Source: Larus michahellis
Taxonomy: Eukaryota > Chordata > Aves > Charadriiformes > Laridae
Length of the DNA: 64,000 bases
Reading direction: 5' to 3'
NCBI RefSeq assembly: GCF_964199755.1
Contig: NC_133907.1
Location: forward strand, 4,965,001 to 5,029,000
Of this stretch, positions 24,001 through 44,597 are shown one piece after another. The notes below the pieces were generated by a model. The model was not told the DNA's origin. It saw only the letters and a program-made list of their open reading frames with translations, and made no database searches. Each line of letters opens with the position of its first letter. The first letter of the stretch is position 1. The position numbers were made by a program, and so were the translations under genes.

Positions 24001-25649
24001 AAGGGGGGGTGGATTTAGCTGCCCCCTGCAACAGGGGCAGATCCACACTAGGGTGTACGGCCAGGTCTTCTCCTAACTGGGAACGAGCGAGGGACTCCGC
24101 AGAGACACTGAGCGACGGAGCAGCGGGAGAGACCTGCTGAAGAAAAACTGCCACTGCCCAGCAAATTACTCAAATCCCTTAGCCCTAGGAAATCTCATTA
24201 AAGAAATCCATGTCTGAGGAACACATTTCTGAAGGAAGAGGCTGCCTCTGGCCTCCGCTGCTCGGAGCAGAAGCCGGGGCCACGGGCACGCTGCTTTTCA
24301 AGAGAGGTTAACCGGGAGATGCCACCTTTGCAGGCTGCGATCAGAAAGAAAAGCCTTTCTGTTTGAGAAGGCAAAGCTTGCGAGAGGCACCCCGATATCA
24401 GGTCGAGGGCAACGGCTCAAGGAATTTTCTGGAAGATTTATCCTGTGGCGCAGCTTCATTAGCAAGTAGGGCAGCGTTCCTGTTTGTGCTTCCCTGGAGT
24501 AGGAGCGTTTTCAGGGAAAGCGCTTCCTTGAGCGGCCCCGAGCTCACAGCTCTGAGACAGGAGAGCTCACTCCATTGACGCACGTTGTTTCAGGGGCTTG
24601 TTCAAGAGCTTTTAATCCCTCCACTGATGCCACTTATAGTTTTAATCAGCTCGAATTGTTCATTCGGCATCAGCAGGATATGAACCAGCAGCCCATGGAG
24701 TCCTCAGCCAGCACCTAAGGAAGATGACACTAATGCGTGGGTCACGGCAGAGATGGGAGGTGGCAAGGCAGTCTGCGTGGCAGCAAAGGGAGAGATAACC
24801 CAGCACCTTCTTGTGTTAATCACATTATCGACCCCTGCGTGGGAACACAGGGTACGAGAGAAGGCGGCTGAGAGCCAGCTTTATCTCCTAAATTCTTCCT
24901 CATGCTTTGTACGTACGTTTGTGACGCACTCCTTGGGAGCTCCCTTAAATCCAACTGCAGTGGCCTCCCCCGGGAGGGAGAGCGGGGTGACGGTGAGCAA
25001 ACGAAAAGACTAACACATCTGGCCAGAGGTGACGTGATCCAGTTCATCCTCAGGGCCCTGGTTCTCTCCAGGTAGAGTCACCGCTGCCCAGAAAGGTGTC
25101 ACTACTCCGCAGGGTGGCCCTGCAATGCTGCACCCGCTGCTATGGCCAAGAGGAGGAACTGACCTTGCTTTCACTGCCCCGTGGCTTGTTTTGACCGTGC
25201 CAAGACTCACAAACCACACCGAAACCACTCTGAAGTCAAAGCCAACACTGAGAAATGAAACCGCTGTCCTTTTCCTTGACTTGCCCACCTGTTTCTGGCC
25301 AGCGGGGTCAAGGCACTTTTACCGCATGGTAGAATTTGAGCTGAGTGGTATTAACAGACAAGACTTAACTGGATGCAACGGCCCTACTTGCTGACAGCTC
25401 ACCAGCACAGGCACTGCCGATGTGCGTCCGATCCCTGCCCTCCAGCTCTGAAATTCTGTAGGACAGCAGTTTATTAGCGGTGCTCAGGAGCGGGCACAGC
25501 ACCAGCGAGCTCTCGCTGGGGACAGACACCATCACGCAGAGCCGACGAGCTTGTTCAGCATCAGCTCCCCTTGCATTTTGAAAACGCAAAGAGGAGAACA
25601 ATGCAAGTGCAAACAGTTATTTCCATCTGAAACTGGAATGATCAAAACC

Positions 25650-25676
25650 AGTGAGAGAGGAGGAGGAGGAGGAGGA
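25650..25676. repeat. (GAG)n / (AGG)n trinucleotide repeat
   Basis: About eight GAG-type units in a row on the plus strand. Some long open frames across here come from this repeat. Confidence 0.8.
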
Positions 25677-27995
25677 GTGCTGGAGGGAACCAGGCTGGTC
25701 TCGGCTGTCAGACACCTTTCTGCTGAAGGCAGCCCCCAAGATGCTGCAGTCTGCACCACACCACACGCACACGTTCCTGCCATTCACCTCGAGCATCCAT
25801 CCCAAAATCAGACCTACTGTTTCATCCACAGTGAAAATATCATGGGATACGATCTACCAGAACAAGCTGCCTTCTACACCAAGCACAACCATTACAGTTT
25901 GATGTCCTACATGATTAAAATGACAAAGTTTCTTAAATGTAGAATTCTGGGCAATGCTGCCACTTGCTCCCCATGTAACCCCCTTATTTCTGCGGCCAGG
26001 ACCACCAGTGCTACTCCAGTGAGCAGCAAACAGCCATGTGCTCTCGCTGTACCTCGCTCCTCAATGACTTATCTAAGAAGTGCTCAATCCACACTGCACG
26101 AACTCCCCAGTGTTAGAGGGTCCCACCAAAGCAGTGTCCACTGGAGGCCCCTCACCTGCCCTGGGGAACTCACAGGGCAGCTACAAAACATGCAAAGAAA
26201 AAGATGTCCAGGAAAGGAGGAGAGAGGAGAGTCACCCCAACCTTCTGGTACGGACAAGGAGGGGTGAAATACTCCTTAGTGTGCGGTGCAGTCACAGTGC
26301 TGGGCAATCACACGGCAAACAAGAGACCATCAGCAGGTACCCAGCACAATCCAGCCACTCCCAAATTGTACTAGAAAGGCTTTTGTCCTCTTTGCCCAAA
26401 AGGCATGCTTTTGGGAACAGTGATCTCGGGCTTTAGATAATGCCTGCTGCAGAAGGTGGGGAAGCACAGTGTTCAAATAAGAAAGAAAACCTTTGTTTTG
26501 CCCAGGAAAATGCTGCCCACCTCCGCTGAACCTACCACCCCAGGGCCACCAGCAGCACTGGGGAGAGGAACATGGAGATGAGCAGGCTTGTCTCCACCCC
26601 AGCAGAAACCCCCCCAGACACCCTGGTGTCCGGCAGAAACCAACCCAGAACGCTTTTCCTGGCTGAGAACTGACATTTAATGTCTACATTTTGGAAGGGT
26701 AACAGAGCACGAAGCCTGCCGACTGACAGGTGCGTGCAGCATCTGTAGCAGAACTAAAGGCTGGAACACGAAGCAAAATCAAAAGAGGTCAGCAGCATAC
26801 CAAAGAATAAGCAAAAATCTGCTTGCCTGGGTCAGGGAGGGTTACAGTTTTCCAGGTTATGACATGAACCAAGGCTGCGCAGGGTCTGAAGCTGTCCTGG
26901 GGAAGAAGAACCCACTGCATGACCCAGCAGCCCTATAAGCTACATGCCAGCACCACAATTAATTTGGGAAGAGGTTACTTGAGTTTCTCGGTCAACTTAA
27001 ATTACCTGAGAGCAGAATTCAGGTTCAGGTCCTGCTCTAAATCCCATTTTAAGCTTCTCAAGCGGGTTTCCGATTTAAGATTTGCATTTAACAACAGCCA
27101 GAGGCAGGCTGATTTGAATGCACAAATCCACAGACGCATCAGAAAAACCTTATAGGAAAGGACACCAAATATTCTGCTGCCCCATAAACAAGCCAGAGGA
27201 ATTCTCTCCTGACGCACAGCGCAACGCTCAGGGTTTGTGGTGAACATACGCCCGGCGCCGGGTTCCTATCTGGGCCAAGCAGCCACGCTATGTATGTATG
27301 CCGGGTTGTGTTATACAAGTGCATCCATCTCTGCTGCAGCTGTGTCACTGATCGGTGCAGACTCACGGCTGGCTCCGTCCTCGGATGGAGGTGGGGGGGA
27401 GGTTTGCAGAAGGCAGCTGGGTTTTAAGCAAACAGCCCCGGGGTAGGACTGTCCCCTCGGTGTTTGTTATCCCTGCATGTACTATTCTGCAGATATGCGC
27501 AGGATGAATTTTCCCCAGAGGGCACGGGGGTTGCATAACTCAGCAGCATCGTGTCAGCACAGAGCGATGGCAGATGGCGGCCGCAAACCCCGACCTGACC
27601 CTCTGCCACGCAGCAGAGCCGCTCTGGACAGCCAGGGGAGACCCACACCTCGCCCTGCGGCACGAGGTGGGGTGCCCCCGCTTCTGCCCCTGGGACTTTT
27701 ATCACACCCATCTCAAGGGCTCGCATTTCTGCGGATTCACTCCCCCACCCTAATCCCCAGCCCAGACTTGCGCTGGGACCAGTAACAAGTCCCAGCCCCA
27801 GGCCGAAGCAGTCGCATCAATTACTTGCACCGGAGATCTTAGGGGCGCTAAATATTTTGTGCCGGGGTGCGGAGGGGATTGTTTGTGGACCAGTTTGGAC
27901 AAACCAGCAGTGACAGAACTAGACCTAGCCCGTGGACCTTTCCATTTCTATATTCCTATTCCTCTGCAAACAGCACAAAGCTCACCTGGGCACAC

Positions 27996-28085
27996 TCATA
28001 GAATGGTTTGGGTTGGAAGGGACCTTAAATATCATCTAGTTCCAATGCCCCTGCCACGGGCAGGGACACCTCCCACTAGACCCTC
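27996..28085 (-). mobile_element. CR1 LINE 3' end, minus orientation
   Basis: Starts 'tcatagaatggtttgggttg' and continues 'gaagggaccttaaatatcat', 'ctagttccaatgcccctgcc' and 'cacctcccactagaccct', the reverse complement of the CR1 terminus. About 90 bases remain. Confidence 0.93.
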
Positions 28086-29242
28086 TTCCACATGGAGAGG
28101 GGATGGGTAGCGCATCACTTTACATAAGCTCAGGAACCCTCAGATGGGCAGCAATGAGGTTTTTTTAGCAAAACCTGCCCAAACATCCCCACCACCCTGC
28201 TGCTGGAGGCTCACTCTCGGGAGCGGGCCAGGCACACAGCCATCGGCTGCAAGCCGAGTGTTTGCTGGTTAGGGGGTTTGCTGGCCAGGAGAAACCCTAG
28301 TAACAGCTCCTGTTTACAGACTGCTTTGCCATGCAGGCAACACCTCCCAGTCCTTTGGTGTCACTGGCTAATGACACCACATCCCTGGGGATCCTTGCAG
28401 ACCATGTGTGACTACCCTCAGGACCAGGATCTCTGAGCTTGGGACTATTTAGGAACCAAGATGGTGGGGGGGAGGAGGGAGGGGACTCTGCTTGAACGGA
28501 GCTGAGCTCACTCTGAGCACAACTGTTTTGTAAGCTTCCTTCCTGAGCAGACACAGGTCTGAAAAACACAGATGCTGGCGACCAAAGCATCCTACTGGGT
28601 TTAGACAACTGCAGTTCACACCAAAGGGAAGTCCTGCCTTTAGCAAGGAAACGAAACGAGACAGACCCACATGCCTTGTAGGTGAAAGCAAAGGGAACAG
28701 CTTTGTCTGCGCTGAGAAGGACCTGCCACTCCACTCAGTGCCTGCTCATCGAACCAGCCGAGCCCCGAGGCGTCCCGTCTGAGTCTCAGAGGGGAAGGGG
28801 ACTGTGCTAGACAGCAAGGTGCTCTCACCACTGACCGCAGAAGTTATACCATGCAGAAGAGGCGGCAGAACTGGCAGCTCCTTCCCTGCCCCTGGGAGAG
28901 GCTGAGGTACCCAAAGCTGATGTCAGAGGGTGCTCGCGGCGTCTCTACGCCATGCACCAGCCCGTCTCAGCCGCTGGCCAGGGCCTCTTGAGGAGCAGGG
29001 CTCCTACACAGCCCTGCCAGGCCTTTGGGCAGCAGCAGAACGTGCAGCTGCTAATTCTGTTTCCCACCTCTACTTTATATTTGCAGTAGAATAGGTGGGA
29101 AAAAAAAAAAATTACGAAGCAGTGCTCTGATGAATCACTATAGAAATAGCTCTGGGAACATAAAAGAGTCCTTTGTGTCACTACAAAGTGCATTATCAGG
29201 CTGGTGCAGCAGACAGAATAATATAAAAACTGCGGATCACTC

Positions 29243-29244
29243 AC
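29243..29244 (-). other. STK35: Strong splice donor just after the STK35 stop
   Basis: On the minus strand the sequence reads CCGCTGG|GTGAGTGATCC, a near-consensus donor, with the exon ending at 29245. That is 34 bases after the stop codon, inside the distance that normally escapes nonsense-mediated decay. It implies that the 3' UTR continues in another exon. Confidence 0.55.
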
Positions 29245-29279
29245 CCAGCGGTAAAGCACAGCAGTGCCCTGCCCTGAAT

Positions 29280-37199
<7,920 letters not shown>

Positions 37200-37200
<1 letters not shown>

Positions 37201-40200
37201 TTCCAGCTGGAAGTTCCCCGGGAAAGTTGCTGAGATCCTGGAGGGGCATCACCCGTGGGACAAGAAATATGTCGGTCACCAAACGCGGGGCACAACGACT
37301 GCCGTGCACTGGGACCCTGCGGGGCGGTGGTGTGTCCCCCAGGATGGCCGTGTCCCCCGTGAGTGCGGTCCCCTCTCCCCACTTGGCCTCATTGCTCCCG
37401 CAGGCAGGTGGCGTGGGATGGCTGTGTCCCCACACAGCTTGTCACACACACCGTCCCCAAACTGCTCTTCACCCCCTGGCTGGGGACCTCACACACATCC
37501 GTCCACCCTGGGTGGTGCGGGGGGGGCTACTCCTGGCACTGGGATGCCGGGCTGCGTGCTGCTGGGGGTGGGCAACTGGTGGCCCCCAGGTTTTGGGGCT
37601 TTGCATGCTGCTGTGCCGCTCCCCATGGGGTGGAAGGGGGGGGAATGGCAATACCCTAACGTGTTTTTTTTCCAGACTCTTCTCCCTGTGTTTTCCTGCC
37701 CCCCACGCGGGTGACGTGAGTGGCAGGCGCTCTGCTGACGGTCAAGGAGAGCATCCTCAGAGCCGCTTTATGGAGGAGCTCGAAAAATTACTGCTTTCTT
37801 GACTCATTTCTGAGGCATGTGCCTTTTTGATCATGCAGTTGGGCTGCATCATGCTGGTGCGTCCCCCACAGAGGGGGACGGAGACCCCCAGAACCACCGG
37901 CAACCCAGGGCCCGACGTGCAGTGTGGGTGATGGCTCCCATGGCGGGGCTGACCCTCGGTGGCAGGGCGCGGGCTGCAGCTCCTGCAAGTGGTTTGAACT
38001 CAATTTGCTTTTAAATGCAGCCGCTTCACCTCCCGAGCTTGGGGATGCGGGGGCTGTGCCGCAGCCCCGTGCTCCCGGTGCCACTCGGCAGCCTGGCACG
38101 ATGTGTACCGGTGGCGGGGACGATGGCAGCAGCGTGACTCGCTGTGTTTACGTGGGCTCTGCTTTTTGTACCGGTGTTGAGTGGCCACTTGTGCCTCCTG
38201 CCAACGCTGGGAGGTCACCATGTGCCTGCACGTGTGCCCACATGGGCTGCTGCGCTGTGACACAGGCAGGGGCTGAATCGGCTCCTGGTCCCACACCGCT
38301 GCTGTGCCTGCTGCCGCATCCCCCGCAGCAGTGACCACCCCCTGCTCTGCGCTGCCTGCCTGGCATCTGCCTCCAGATTGTCCCGGTGCCACTGCCAGAG
38401 GTTTGCCCTGCTGCTGTCGTGGTCAATCGGAGACTGCACGGCTCCTGTGGGCAGCTGGGAGCAGACCCCCAGGTTTAACCCCCACCCCGCAATTCTCCCC
38501 ACGGAGTTGTGGGTCTCGTGACCCACAAAATGCATCCCTCAACCTGCAGCCCAGCAGCAGCCGCAGGGAGCCCTTGCTGCCCTGTGCCCACATCTGCCCG
38601 CGAAAAGGCCACCTCCCGCCTTGCCCGTGGCAGCCTGGTGTCACTTTAGGGCCAGCAGGGAGAGTCAACATTTTGGGAGTTTCTGGAAAAGCCCCATCCC
38701 ACTGAATAGAACAAAGCTGATGGTGCTGCAGGAACCGCAGTGGAGCAATTGCCTTCCTGTGGGATGCTCCTGCTGGCAGCGCTGTCGCGGTCCCACTGCT
38801 CGAGGACAGCCCAGGTGGCTGGCATTGCTCACTCTGCCCGTGGGGACAACTTACCCCCATCTCAGGACGGGGAGCCGGGCACTCTCGTGGCTGCGGAGCC
38901 AGCGGTGCCGTGTCTGGGCTGGGGGTGTCAGGGCAGAGCCGTGCCACTGCCGCGGGTGACGTTACCTGCCGTTAACTCCCACTTGCTTTCGCGGGAGCCT
39001 GGTACGCACGCTCGTCCCCCTCCTCGCCAAACCCGCTTTTCACTCACGTAGTTAAGAAAACTTAACTTTTCTATTACCGCACATTTCTCTTACCCAGGTG
39101 CTTAATTACCATTGTCCCAGGGAAATGTCAGTGTGACTCAGAGACAGTTTCCCATTAGGAAACGGCAGATGAATATTAATTAAACTTGCTGGTGGGTGGG
39201 CTCGCTCCCAGCTCCTTTCCCGGGGGGATCCTGTCACCCGCCACGCCTGCCCAGACCGCGACCGGCCCCGGGGAGGACCCTCTCGCCCGGCTCAGCACAT
39301 CTGTGGCACACGTAGAAAATCAGACGACTATGCTCTGGGGACAGGAGTAACTCGACCTCCCTCCCGGAGCAGAGAGAATCTGCCCTGAGGAAGGAACCTT
39401 ATTACAAATGACTCTTCTCTCTGTTCCTGTGGGGTTTGCTCTGTCTCCAGAAACGCATCTCCCTCCGGTGCAATTACCTTGGATGGGGAGGTGGCTGATC
39501 CCTGGGCTGTTGTGCTCCAGGGAGGTGCAGGTCTGCTTTTGGGGGGAGAGCTGTGGCCACCCTTCTCCCCTCCACGCTCCTTGTCCCCAGGCAGGCACCG
39601 GCCTTTGGGGTGATGCTGTTGCTCTCACCCGGGGACGTGTCACGGCTCCTGGACGGAGCCATTTGCCTACCTAACAGGTTGGACTGGGGAGGCTGGGTTT
39701 TAGGGAAGGATTTGAGGGGTTGGGAGGGCTACTTGGTAGAAATAATGGGTTTTGGTGTAAGAAATGCTCCTCTGCACTGTGTCTGCGGTGCCCACAGGAC
39801 CGCTGGTCCCAGCAGCAAGGGTTAAACCCACTCTGGGGGGATGCCGGCAGCCCCCAGTTGAGTGTGTCTGTGGTGGTTTGCAGCTGCGTTTTGTTCTCCT
39901 CGGCTTTGTTCTGTGCCTGCACAGCCCAGCACACTCCACAGCGAGCGGGGGGTCCGTGGCTGCCCTTTGCTCGTGCCCCTGCGGGGCCTGAGCCTCTGTC
40001 ACCCCTTTGCCGCAGTGCTGCTGCCTCCCGGGATGGGTCCCACGGGGGACATCTCCTCCATCATCCCTGGGGAGATGCAGGATGCCCTGCATCCCTCAGT
40101 CCCTCCGTGCCGGTACAGCCCCAGCCCGGGTGAGCCAAAATCCACCTCCAAGCGAAAGCCATGGGGTCCCACATGCTTTCTGGGGAGCAGAGCCTGGCAC

Positions 40201-41390
40201 CCCAAACGTGGGTGCTAGTGGAGGTGGCCACCACCTTTGGGAACAGGGGACCATAGGCAGCTGGCGCAGGCTGCCCTGCTTGCCCAGCTGCATCTACTGG
40301 GTGTCCCATGGAGGGTCTTGGCCATGTCAATGGCCCCCGCACCCCTCGGTGGCACCGGGAGGGCTGAGCAGGGGGCACCGGGTCCGGCAGCTGGTGTTCG
40401 AGCTGGGGAGAAAGGCAGGTTGCTGGGAAACATCCCTCTTGAGCTCCGATAAAAATAGCTCCGTCTTCAAGGCGAGAGGACGGGCTGCGCTGCCGGCAGC
40501 GTGTGGGATGCGCTCGCTCCCGCCGGGGCTGCAGGAGACAGGACGGGCGGCCTGGCCTCGTGGGGTCTGTGCCCTGGACCCCCCCACCAACCCCGCATCT
40601 CTGTTGGGACACGGTGCAGGGGGGACGGTGGTTCGTGGGCTCAGGGGGGGTGCCCTGGCATTGCCCAGCGCTGCCTTCCTTCACCCCCAAATCAGGCTTG
40701 GAAATGTGTGAGCAGGACTCAGGGCTGAGCAGGGACAGCAGTGGGGGGGTTGTCTCTGTCGTCCCCTCCCCACTTGCCCTGTGGCTCATCTCTTTGGTTT
40801 TGTCCCCAGGAGGAGGGGGGACGGAAAGAGGGTGGGTGGGGGGGATCCGAGCCCCATCGGTGCAGAGGTGGGGGGGTTTCCCTGCCAGGGCTTTGCTGCC
40901 CAGCCGCAGCCAGGCTGGGTGGGTCGGGGGGGACCAGCCTTTCCCGGGGCATGAAGACCCTCTCGCCCTTCCCGGTGGCTTCGGATGGGCTCACTCCTCT
41001 CCCCAGCATTGCCACGAGGACGGTGCCTCTCCCCAGTCCCTGGGTTGGGGGAGTCGGGGCTTCACACCCCTTGCCCTTTCCTTCTTGGGCAGGATTTGAA
41101 TTTGGTGACACGGGGGGGATTCACGCCCCCGGCAGCCAAACTCCTCGGCACTCAGCTGGCGGGGGCAGACGGACCCCATCCCAGTCCCCTGCCACCTCCC
41201 GAGTTTGGGGCACGCTTTTCAGCCCTGAGGACCGAGGCTGTCGGGGGTCCCCGAGGGACGCAGCCCGTGACGGTGCAGCGGCGGGATGCACACCCCGGTC
41301 CCCGGGGCAGCCGGGGGGCTGCGGGGAGGTCCCGGCACGGCGGGAGAGCTGCTCGGGAGGTGGCGAGGATGCTGCGGGGCTGATTATTCA
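37200..41390. other. Intergenic region between STK35 and PDYN
   Basis: The STK35 and PDYN promoters point away from each other here. No exon with a recognisable product was found; open frames such as 37059-37802 and 40061-40789 lack domain features and reflect GC-rich composition. An AT-rich island at about 39040-39190 is listed separately. Confidence 0.5.
39040..39190. promoter_or_regulatory. Candidate enhancer between STK35 and PDYN
   Basis: An isolated AT-rich island in GC-rich DNA. It contains an AP-1 site TGACTCA (in 'gtgtgactcagag'), an ATGAATATTAATTAAAC homeodomain-type cluster and 'ggtgcttaattaccattg'. It lies 2.3 kb upstream of the proposed PDYN promoter. Enhancer status is inferred from motif content only. 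Confidence 0.3.
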
Positions 41391-41406
41391 CAGCTTCCCT
41401 CGCCCC

Positions 41407-41472
41407 GATTGGCTCCGCGGCGCCGAGCGCAGCCGGGCCCCGCTGCAGGAGGAGACTCCGTGGCCATAAAAG
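41407..41472 (+). promoter_or_regulatory. PDYN: Candidate PDYN promoter (inverted CCAAT box and TATA-like box)
   Basis: GATTGGCT (41407-41414) is an inverted CCAAT box and CATAAAAG (41465-41472) a TATA-like box, about 55 bases apart. A start near 41495 would be expected. It is followed by a plausible noncoding first exon with a good donor and lies 3 kb upstream of the PDYN start codon on the same strand. No competing plus-strand gene is seen. Confidence 0.45.
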
Positions 41473-41494
41473 CGGGGTGGGAGCCGGCGGGCGG

Positions 41495-41662
41495 CGAGTC
41501 CGGTGGGCACCCTGGGCACCGCCGCAGGGCCACCAGCCAACGTGGCCTTGCCACCGCCACCGATGACCGGCTCAGCCTGACAGCCAGGGAGGGACGCCCA
41601 CCACCCACGACCCGTCCTGCATCGGCGAAGCGGGTGCTCGGCGGGACGGGGAGCAGCGGCAG
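41495..41662 (+). other. PDYN: Candidate noncoding exon 1 of PDYN
   Basis: Inferred from the TATA-like box about 25-30 bases upstream and the donor CGGCAG|GTAGGG (GT at 41663-41664). Mammalian PDYN has noncoding first exons. Two TGAC cores (about 41564 and 41577) are the reverse of the GTCA core known for the DREAM-binding element in mammalian PDYN exon 1; a shared role here is speculative. A possible second noncoding exon (for example ending at about 42479 or 43080, where donor-like sites occur) could not be decided. Confidence 0.4.
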
Positions 41663-43317
41663 GTAGGGCTGCCGGGGTCTGCCATCCCGCTCCCATTGCG
41701 CGGGCGCAGCTGGGGTATCGCTCCTGCTAACCAAAGAGTGACGCTCTTTAAAAACACCCCCCGAACGACGGTGCCGAAAGCGGCTCACGGTTGGGCTTGT
41801 TGCGTTATTTCGAGGGGCTCCCGCCTGGCCGCAGGTGCTCCTCTCGTCCCTTGAGCGGTTTTGTAGCCCATGAACCGCTCTCTAGAGCTTCACTGGGGTT
41901 CGTTTTGACACCGATGCCACGTCTGCCACCTTTGCAGTGGGGACACCCAGGGCTCAGAGGGGGAAAGGGAGCGGGGGGACAGGACGGGGGGAGGTTTCTG
42001 TCTCCCCCCGACTTGGCTCAAGGAGGAGCAGCGGCCACAGGGCTGGGTTTCACTGCGATTGTGTTCCAAAAGTCATCAACTTTTTTGAGAAGCCCTGTCC
42101 TGAAGGCATTTCCAGGTCACTCTCAAAGGTGAGCAGAGGAACGGCTGGAAGAGGATTCTTCTTCTCCACCACAAATCTCTGCAGGGTCCTCACCTGCCCG
42201 AGTTAGACCTGTGCGGGAGGAGAGACCTGCTCAGCTTGGGAGAGCTGCTCACATCCCTCGCTAGAAATAATCACAGGTTAATTATGACGGGGGGGTCGGT
42301 CTCTGTGCTGCCTGGCACACACAGTCCCGATTCCCCATCCCTCCTCGGGTCATCGAGTCTGTAACCGATCCCTGGGGTGCACGGATGCAGCTCGGGGCTT
42401 TTCCACGCATGAGCAAAGCCTGAGCATCAAAAACTGGAGTGGAAATGGAGGAGGGGACCCCGGCAGACGCCTGACACAGGTAGGATGTGCTGCGGGTGGC
42501 TGTGGTGGCCGGGACCCACCGCTGGCATTGCCAGACACTGCCACGATCCCGTCGAGGCATTTACACAGGAGAGACGGCTCCGGAGCCTCGGGACTCCTCC
42601 AGGTAAAGCGGGATCAAGCTCTAACTCTGCTTTTTCTTCTTCCTCCTTTTGTGTGCTTCTTTTTGCTTTTTTTTTTTTCCAAAGACCTTTGTTTTTCTCC
42701 CTTTTTCCCGCCCCAATTTTGCCAGTCCCCCCCTTGCTGCAGGAGCAGGCAGGGCGCTGTGGGGGCATTCGTGGCTCTGTCTGGACAAGGTACATTTGCA
42801 GCAGGGTGTCCCGGGATGCTCGGGCATGGAGGGTCCTTGGTCCCCCTGTGCCCCGGGGAGCTGCAGCTCCCCTGAGTGCCATGAAGTCCCCGATTCTCTG
42901 CTCGCAGCGGGGCACGGGGCTGCCGGCAGCAGAGGAGCACAGCAGGGACAAGGGAGGGGAAGCTGCTGGGAAAAGTGGGGGAAAAAGGTTTCCCAGCAGA
43001 GCTGTTGGAAAGCAGACGGTGGTTTTTCTTGGGAGTTTCGTTCCTCTCGGTGCTGCAGCTGGCACCTACCTGCGCAGCTGGTGAGTCCTCCCCTCATCGG
43101 TGCTGTCTCGGTGGCGGCGGGGCAATAAGGGACCGTGGCTGTGTCTCAAGGGAGAGGGCTGGCTGGGGTCCCGCCATGCCTGTGCCCATCCTGGGCACCC
43201 GCCTGCCCTGCTGCCTGCTGCTCTCCTTGGACGAGTTGAGGGGATGCTCTTAGGGCTGCACGGAGCCAGCGCGCGCCGCAGCCGAGGAATGCAGACAGCT
43301 TGACACACGATGGTGCC

Positions 43318-43445
43318 GATAATTCAAATTAAATTTTAATCTAGCATGAATTAATACTGTGGCATTAACATTTCTTCATCAGTACCAATTACAGTACATT
43401 AGCAGATACTGCTGGAGAATACAATAGTCTCTAATATGCGTCATT
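43318..43445. promoter_or_regulatory. AT-rich island inside the PDYN 5' intron
   Basis: About 125 AT-rich bases in otherwise GC-rich DNA, with 'caaattaaattttaatctag' and 'catgaattaatactgtgg' homeodomain-type motifs and 'caattacagtacattagcag'. There is no coding sense and no repeat match. It may be a conserved transcriptional enhancer about 1.0 kb upstream of the PDYN coding exon. Confidence 0.3.
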
Positions 43446-44102
43446 CATGTGTAACAGATCCCTCTGGGTCATGCCTTTCCACCCCAGATAAAAGCAGCCA
43501 AGGAGGTGGGTGGGTGCTTGTTGCCAGCGCACCCCTTGGGGCTCAGCTCGTGTGGTCCCGGTGGCACCGCGGTCCCGTGGCACTGCAGCTGGGGCCAGCA
43601 CTGGCCCCTCCAGCCTCACCTGGGGGGTTCTGGAGCAGCACTGGGCACTGCTGCCGGCACAGCCCCTCTCCCAGCCATTGCACGGCATGTTCAGCCCTCC
43701 GTGGCCTCGTCCACAGTGGCGAGAGGCTCTGGCAGAGCAGCCGGCAGGCTGAAGGACGGCGATGGCAGCTTGCAGGTAGGCTTCCACCCGAAACTGGGCT
43801 TTTTCTCCCTCCCTGCTGCTGCACCAGCCCAGCAGAAGGGGTTGGTGGGAGGGAGGGGAGCCGGGGCTGCCCCGGTGCAGCAACTTGGGGTGAGACTGTA
43901 CTGGGTGATGGCATCCCCCTGTCCCCTTTCTGCTGGTGGCTCCGATTGCAGTGCTTTTCTTCCCCAAGGCCAAGGGGGAGAGCTCGTGATTCATCCCCCC
44001 CGCACCGCACAAACGCGGTGATTGCAATATTGCAGAGAAACTCATCGCTAAAGAAAAAAAAGGGGCTTTTTATTTTCTAATGGTACAGAAGGAGCGATGG
44101 AT

Positions 44103-44125
44103 GGGATGGGATGGGGTGGGATGGG
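44103..44125 (+). repeat. (GGGAT)n G-rich repeat, G-quadruplex-prone
   Basis: Five closely spaced G-tracts of three or four in GGGATGGGATGGGGTGGGAT and following bases, on the PDYN coding strand, about 350 bases before its ATG exon. Four tracts are enough for a quadruplex. Confidence 0.6.
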
Positions 44126-44468
44126 ACAGGAGTCCCTGCCCTGGGGACCTCGGGGGCCTGGCCGTGGCTCAGGGCTTGTGCCAAGGACCAGGATGCAGCC
44201 AGGGTAAGGGATCGCATTCCACGGTGTTCCCGCCGGTCACTCCTGTCCTTTTGTCTCCCTGCCTGGGACCCAGAAGCAGCACCTGGAGGTGGGTCGTGTG
44301 GTCACAGGTCCCGGTGCATGTCCCCAGGAGCAGCCGCGCAGGTGGAGGTGGCGGGTGCCCCTTGCTGAGGGTGCCAGCGGGGTGGTGATGGGCTCCCTGG
44401 GGCCGGCGCGGGGAAGATGACGGGCTCTGTGCCGTCTCTCCCTCCCCAGGCAGCGGCTGCGGGGTGAG

Positions 44469-44597
44469 ATGGCGCGGTGGGCGCTGGCGCTGGCCCTCTG
44501 CCTCTCCCTGGCCATGGCGGCATCCGCTGACTGCGTGACCCAGTGCTCCCTCTGCGCGGCCCAAACCCGCGGCACCGAGAGCAGCGTCCAGCCCCTG
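44469..44597 (+). CDS. PDYN: PDYN coding exon 1 (signal peptide and first cysteines)
   Basis: Acceptor CCTCCCCAG at 44441-44449; 43 codons, MARWALALALCLSLAMAASA then DCVTQCSLCAA..., ending QPL at donor CTG|GTGAGT. Cleavage after Ala20 is predicted. Confidence 0.93.

Larger units (their letters stand above)
22400..29242 (-). other. STK35: Probable STK35 intron downstream of the coding exons
   Basis: If the post-stop donor at 29243-29244 pairs with the acceptor at 22388/22389, this is the last intron. It holds a GAG-trinucleotide run (about 25650-25676), a CR1 fragment (27996-28085) and a minus-strand AATAAA near 25470. That hexamer could end an unspliced short transcript. No coding exon was recognised. 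Confidence 0.35.
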
